Shown piece after piece: positions 7,089 through 8,640 of a DNA stretch of 8,640 nt. Position 1 is the first letter of the stretch; the number at the start of each line of letters is the position of its first letter. The stretch covers positions 1-8,640 of the forward strand of contig CAYOFK010000131.1 of NCBI GenBank assembly GCA_964403185.1. The letters run 5' to 3'. Source of the stretch: CAYOFK01 sp964403185. GTDB taxonomy: Bacteria; Bacteroidota; Bacteroidia; Bacteroidales; VadinHA17. The notes below the pieces were generated by a model. The model did not search any database. It was given only the letters and a program-made list of their open reading frames with translations, and was not told where the DNA came from. The position numbers and the translations under genes are program-made.

Positions 7089-7124
7089 CAACATATTTCA
7101 TAACATACTGAATGTAAGTAGCAT

Positions 7125-8609
7125 ATGTATTTATTGGGTTATGATCTGGGCAGTTCTTTTGTAAAGGCCACTGTGTTTGACGGAGAACAAGGAAAAGCCA
7201 TCTCCACAGTTTCCTGGCCCGGTAAGGAAATGCCCATTAAAGTTCCCAGGCCGGGTTTTGCTGAGCAGGATCCTGAGGAATGGTGGAAAAACATCGTGCA
7301 GGCAACCAGGCTGGTCCTGAAGGCCTCAAATATTCACCGTGAGCGCATACGGGCCATTGGGATCTCTTACCAGATGCATGGTCTGGTAATGATTGATGAG
7401 GATCACAAACTACTGCGCCCCTCAATAATTTGGTGTGACAGTCGCGCTGTTGATATAGGGGATAAAGCATTTAAGAAAATTGGCCCCTATTTGTGTTTGG
7501 ATCACTTGCTGAATTCTCCCGGGAATTTCACGGCTTCAAAACTCGCCTGGGTAAAGAGGTATGAGCCTGAAAAATATAAGAAACTGCATCAAATAATGCT
7601 TCCGGGGGATTATATTGCTATGAAAATGACCGGTGAGGTCCGCACAACCATATCAGGCCTTTCCGAGGGCATTTTCTGGGATTTTAAGGAGAATGATATC
7701 TCTGAACTGGTACTCAATACCTATGGATTTGATCCGGACATATTTCCGGTAAGGGTACCCACCTTTGGAGACCAGGGATATCTTAGTAAGAATGCTGCAA
7801 ATGAGTTGGGTCTGAAAGCGGGCACCGGGATATCCTACAGGGCCGGAGACCAGCCTAATAATGCCTTTTCGTTGAATGTCCTTCATCCGGGAGAAGTGGC
7901 TGCAACCGCAGGTACATCGGGGGTGGTTTATGGCGTGAGCAGCAGCCGTCAGTTTGATCAAAAGTCGAGGATCAATACTTTTATTCATGTGAACCATGGG
8001 ATGCCCGGTGACCGGTACGGGGTTCTGATGTGTCTGAATGGGGCTGGAATTTTAAATGCATGGATGCGAAAGAATTTTGGGATGAGAAGTTATATTTCCA
8101 TGAATGAAGCAGCCAGAAAAATCCCTGTAGGTTCCGGGGGCCTTTTTATATTGCCATTTGGCAACGGGGCGGAGAGAATTCTTGGAAACCTGAATCCGGG
8201 CAGCCGGGTTTCCGGATGGAACTACAATGTCCACCACAAGCCGCATTTCTTCAGGGCTGCACAGGAAGCAGTGGCTTTTGCCCTGAATTATGGCATGCAT
8301 ATTATGGAGTCTGCAGGGACCAAAGCCGAAGTTATCAGGGCAGGAAATGCCAACATGTTCCTGAGTCCCATTTTCGGCCAGACACTGGCAGACATTACCG
8401 GTGCAAATATCGAACTCTATGATACAGATGGTTCCCAGGGGGCAGCCCGCGGAGCCGGTCTTGGAGCAGGTTTTTATACCGGCTTTAATGAAGTATTCTC
8501 ACAACTGAATATTGTCAAAACTATGCACCCCTCAATAAATTCGGAGACTTCCAAAGCCGTATATCAGGAATGGCTCGATTACATGAAATCGACCTTAAAC
8601 CTAAATTAA
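7125..8609 (+). CDS. xylB: Xylulokinase, FGGY carbohydrate kinase family
   Basis: A 494-residue cytoplasmic kinase of normal length for XylB (about 480-500). It should phosphorylate D-xylulose with ATP to D-xylulose 5-phosphate, feeding the pentose phosphate pathway. The N-terminal FGGY domain (about 1-245) opens with the phosphate-binding loop GYDLGSSFVKATVFD (5-19). SYQMHGLVMID (81-91) and IIWCDSRA (101-108) correspond to the sugar-contact motifs QMHG and the ILWNDGR region of E. coli XylB. LPGDYIAMKMTGE (159-171) is also characteristic. AGDQPNNA (240-247) carries the probable catalytic base Asp242. The C-terminal domain has ATAGTSGVVYGVS (260-272) for ATP phosphate binding, LPFGNGAER (343-351) and GSQGAARGAGLGAGF (436-450). 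QMHG and the overall pattern favour xylulose over glycerol or gluconate; another pentulose is possible. The ATG at 7125 begins directly at the family's first strand; no Shine-Dalgarno is present, as usual in Bacteroidota. Confidence 0.9.
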   Translation: MYLLGYDLGSSFVKATVFDGEQGKAISTVSWPGKEMPIKVPRPGFAEQDPEEWWKNIVQATRLVLKASNIHRERIRAIGISYQMHGLVMIDEDHKLLRPSIIWCDSRAVDIGDKAFKKIGPYLCLDHLLNSPGNFTASKLAWVKRYEPEKYKKLHQIMLPGDYIAMKMTGEVRTTISGLSEGIFWDFKENDISELVLNTYGFDPDIFPVRVPTFGDQGYLSKNAANELGLKAGTGISYRAGDQPNNAFSLNVLHPGEVAATAGTSGVVYGVSSSRQFDQKSRINTFIHVNHGMPGDRYGVLMCLNGAGILNAWMRKNFGMRSYISMNEAARKIPVGSGGLFILPFGNGAERILGNLNPGSRVSGWNYNVHHKPHFFRAAQEAVAFALNYGMHIMESAGTKAEVIRAGNANMFLSPIFGQTLADITGANIELYDTDGSQGAARGAGLGAGFYTGFNEVFSQLNIVKTMHPSINSETSKAVYQEWLDYMKSTLNLN

Positions 8610-8613
8610 ATAC

Positions 8614-8640
8614 ATGATTCGAATGAATGTTGAAATTGGA
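8614..8640 (+). CDS. Start of a downstream gene, possibly xylose isomerase
   Basis: Four bases after the xylulokinase stop codon an ATG opens a frame that stays open to the window end, giving MIRMNVEIG; the second ATG at 8623 is an alternative start. Nine codons cannot identify a protein. In Bacteroides, xylB is followed by xylA in the xylose locus, and the close spacing fits an operon, so xylose isomerase is a reasonable guess from context only. Confidence 0.35.

Larger units (their letters stand above)
6765..7124. other. Divergent regulatory region, 360 bases
   Basis: This region separates the minus-strand membrane-protein/channel unit from the plus-strand xylulokinase. I found no credible gene in it. 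It holds a minus-strand promoter near the left gene, a 53-base nested inverted repeat, a near-consensus plus-strand promoter, a weaker second plus-strand promoter and a small palindrome close to the second predicted start site. Related strings, ATTCCCGGGATGATT (6788-6802) and ATCCCGGATTGATT (6884-6897), occur on either side of the left promoter and may be incidental. Confidence 0.75.

Noticed and set aside
7653..7997. Minus-strand frame of 114 codons inside the kinase
   Set aside because: It is antisense to the conserved xylulokinase frame and has no independent support.
1..8640. CRISPR array, tRNA, rRNA or defence cassette
   Set aside because: No regularly spaced direct repeats, no tRNA-like cloverleaf and no nuclease, toxin or Cas-like protein was seen on either strand.

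Overview
The window looks like chromosomal DNA from a member of the Bacteroidota, probably an anaerobic or marine Bacteroidales/Marinilabiliales-type relative. Three things point there: start codons lack Shine-Dalgarno sequences, the intergenic DNA carries Bacteroidota-type promoters (TTTG/TTG, about 19-20 bases, then TAnnTTTG), and the protein families fit (a secreted tricorn-like S41 peptidase, a long MscS-family channel, a xylulokinase that may be followed by xylose isomerase). This assignment comes from motif and protein resemblance; no search was run.

Layout. Positions 1-154 are non-coding: a REP-like palindrome at the left edge, a short sequence resembling the end of an insertion sequence, and a strong hairpin that probably terminates the leftmost gene. 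Three genes then run on the minus strand, listed here in transcription order from right to left: a 238-residue six-helix membrane protein of unknown function (6048-6764), an 826-residue MscK-like mechanosensitive channel (3537-6017) 30 bases after it, and a 1084-residue tricorn-protease homologue with a signal peptide (155-3409) after a 127-base gap. On the plus strand, a xylulokinase (7125-8609) is transcribed divergently. A further reading frame begins at 8614 and runs off the window; by analogy with Bacteroides xyl loci it may be xylose isomerase.

The 360-base divergent intergenic region (6765-7124) holds the most regulatory structure: a likely minus-strand promoter for the membrane protein/channel pair, a near-consensus plus-strand promoter for the kinase with a leader of about 150 bases, a weaker second plus-strand promoter, and a nested inverted repeat of 53 bases between the opposing promoters.

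Functionally, the right side belongs to D-xylose use: xylulose is phosphorylated to xylulose 5-phosphate for the pentose phosphate pathway. The left side consists of envelope functions: turgor or osmotic-shock relief in the membrane and periplasmic peptide degradation. I see no link between the two sides beyond shared intergenic DNA. I found no CRISPR array, tRNA, rRNA, intact mobile element or defence module, and no convincing new multi-gene system. The items most worth following are the uncharacterised membrane protein paired with the channel, the nested hairpin, and the altered active-site position of the secreted tricorn homologue.
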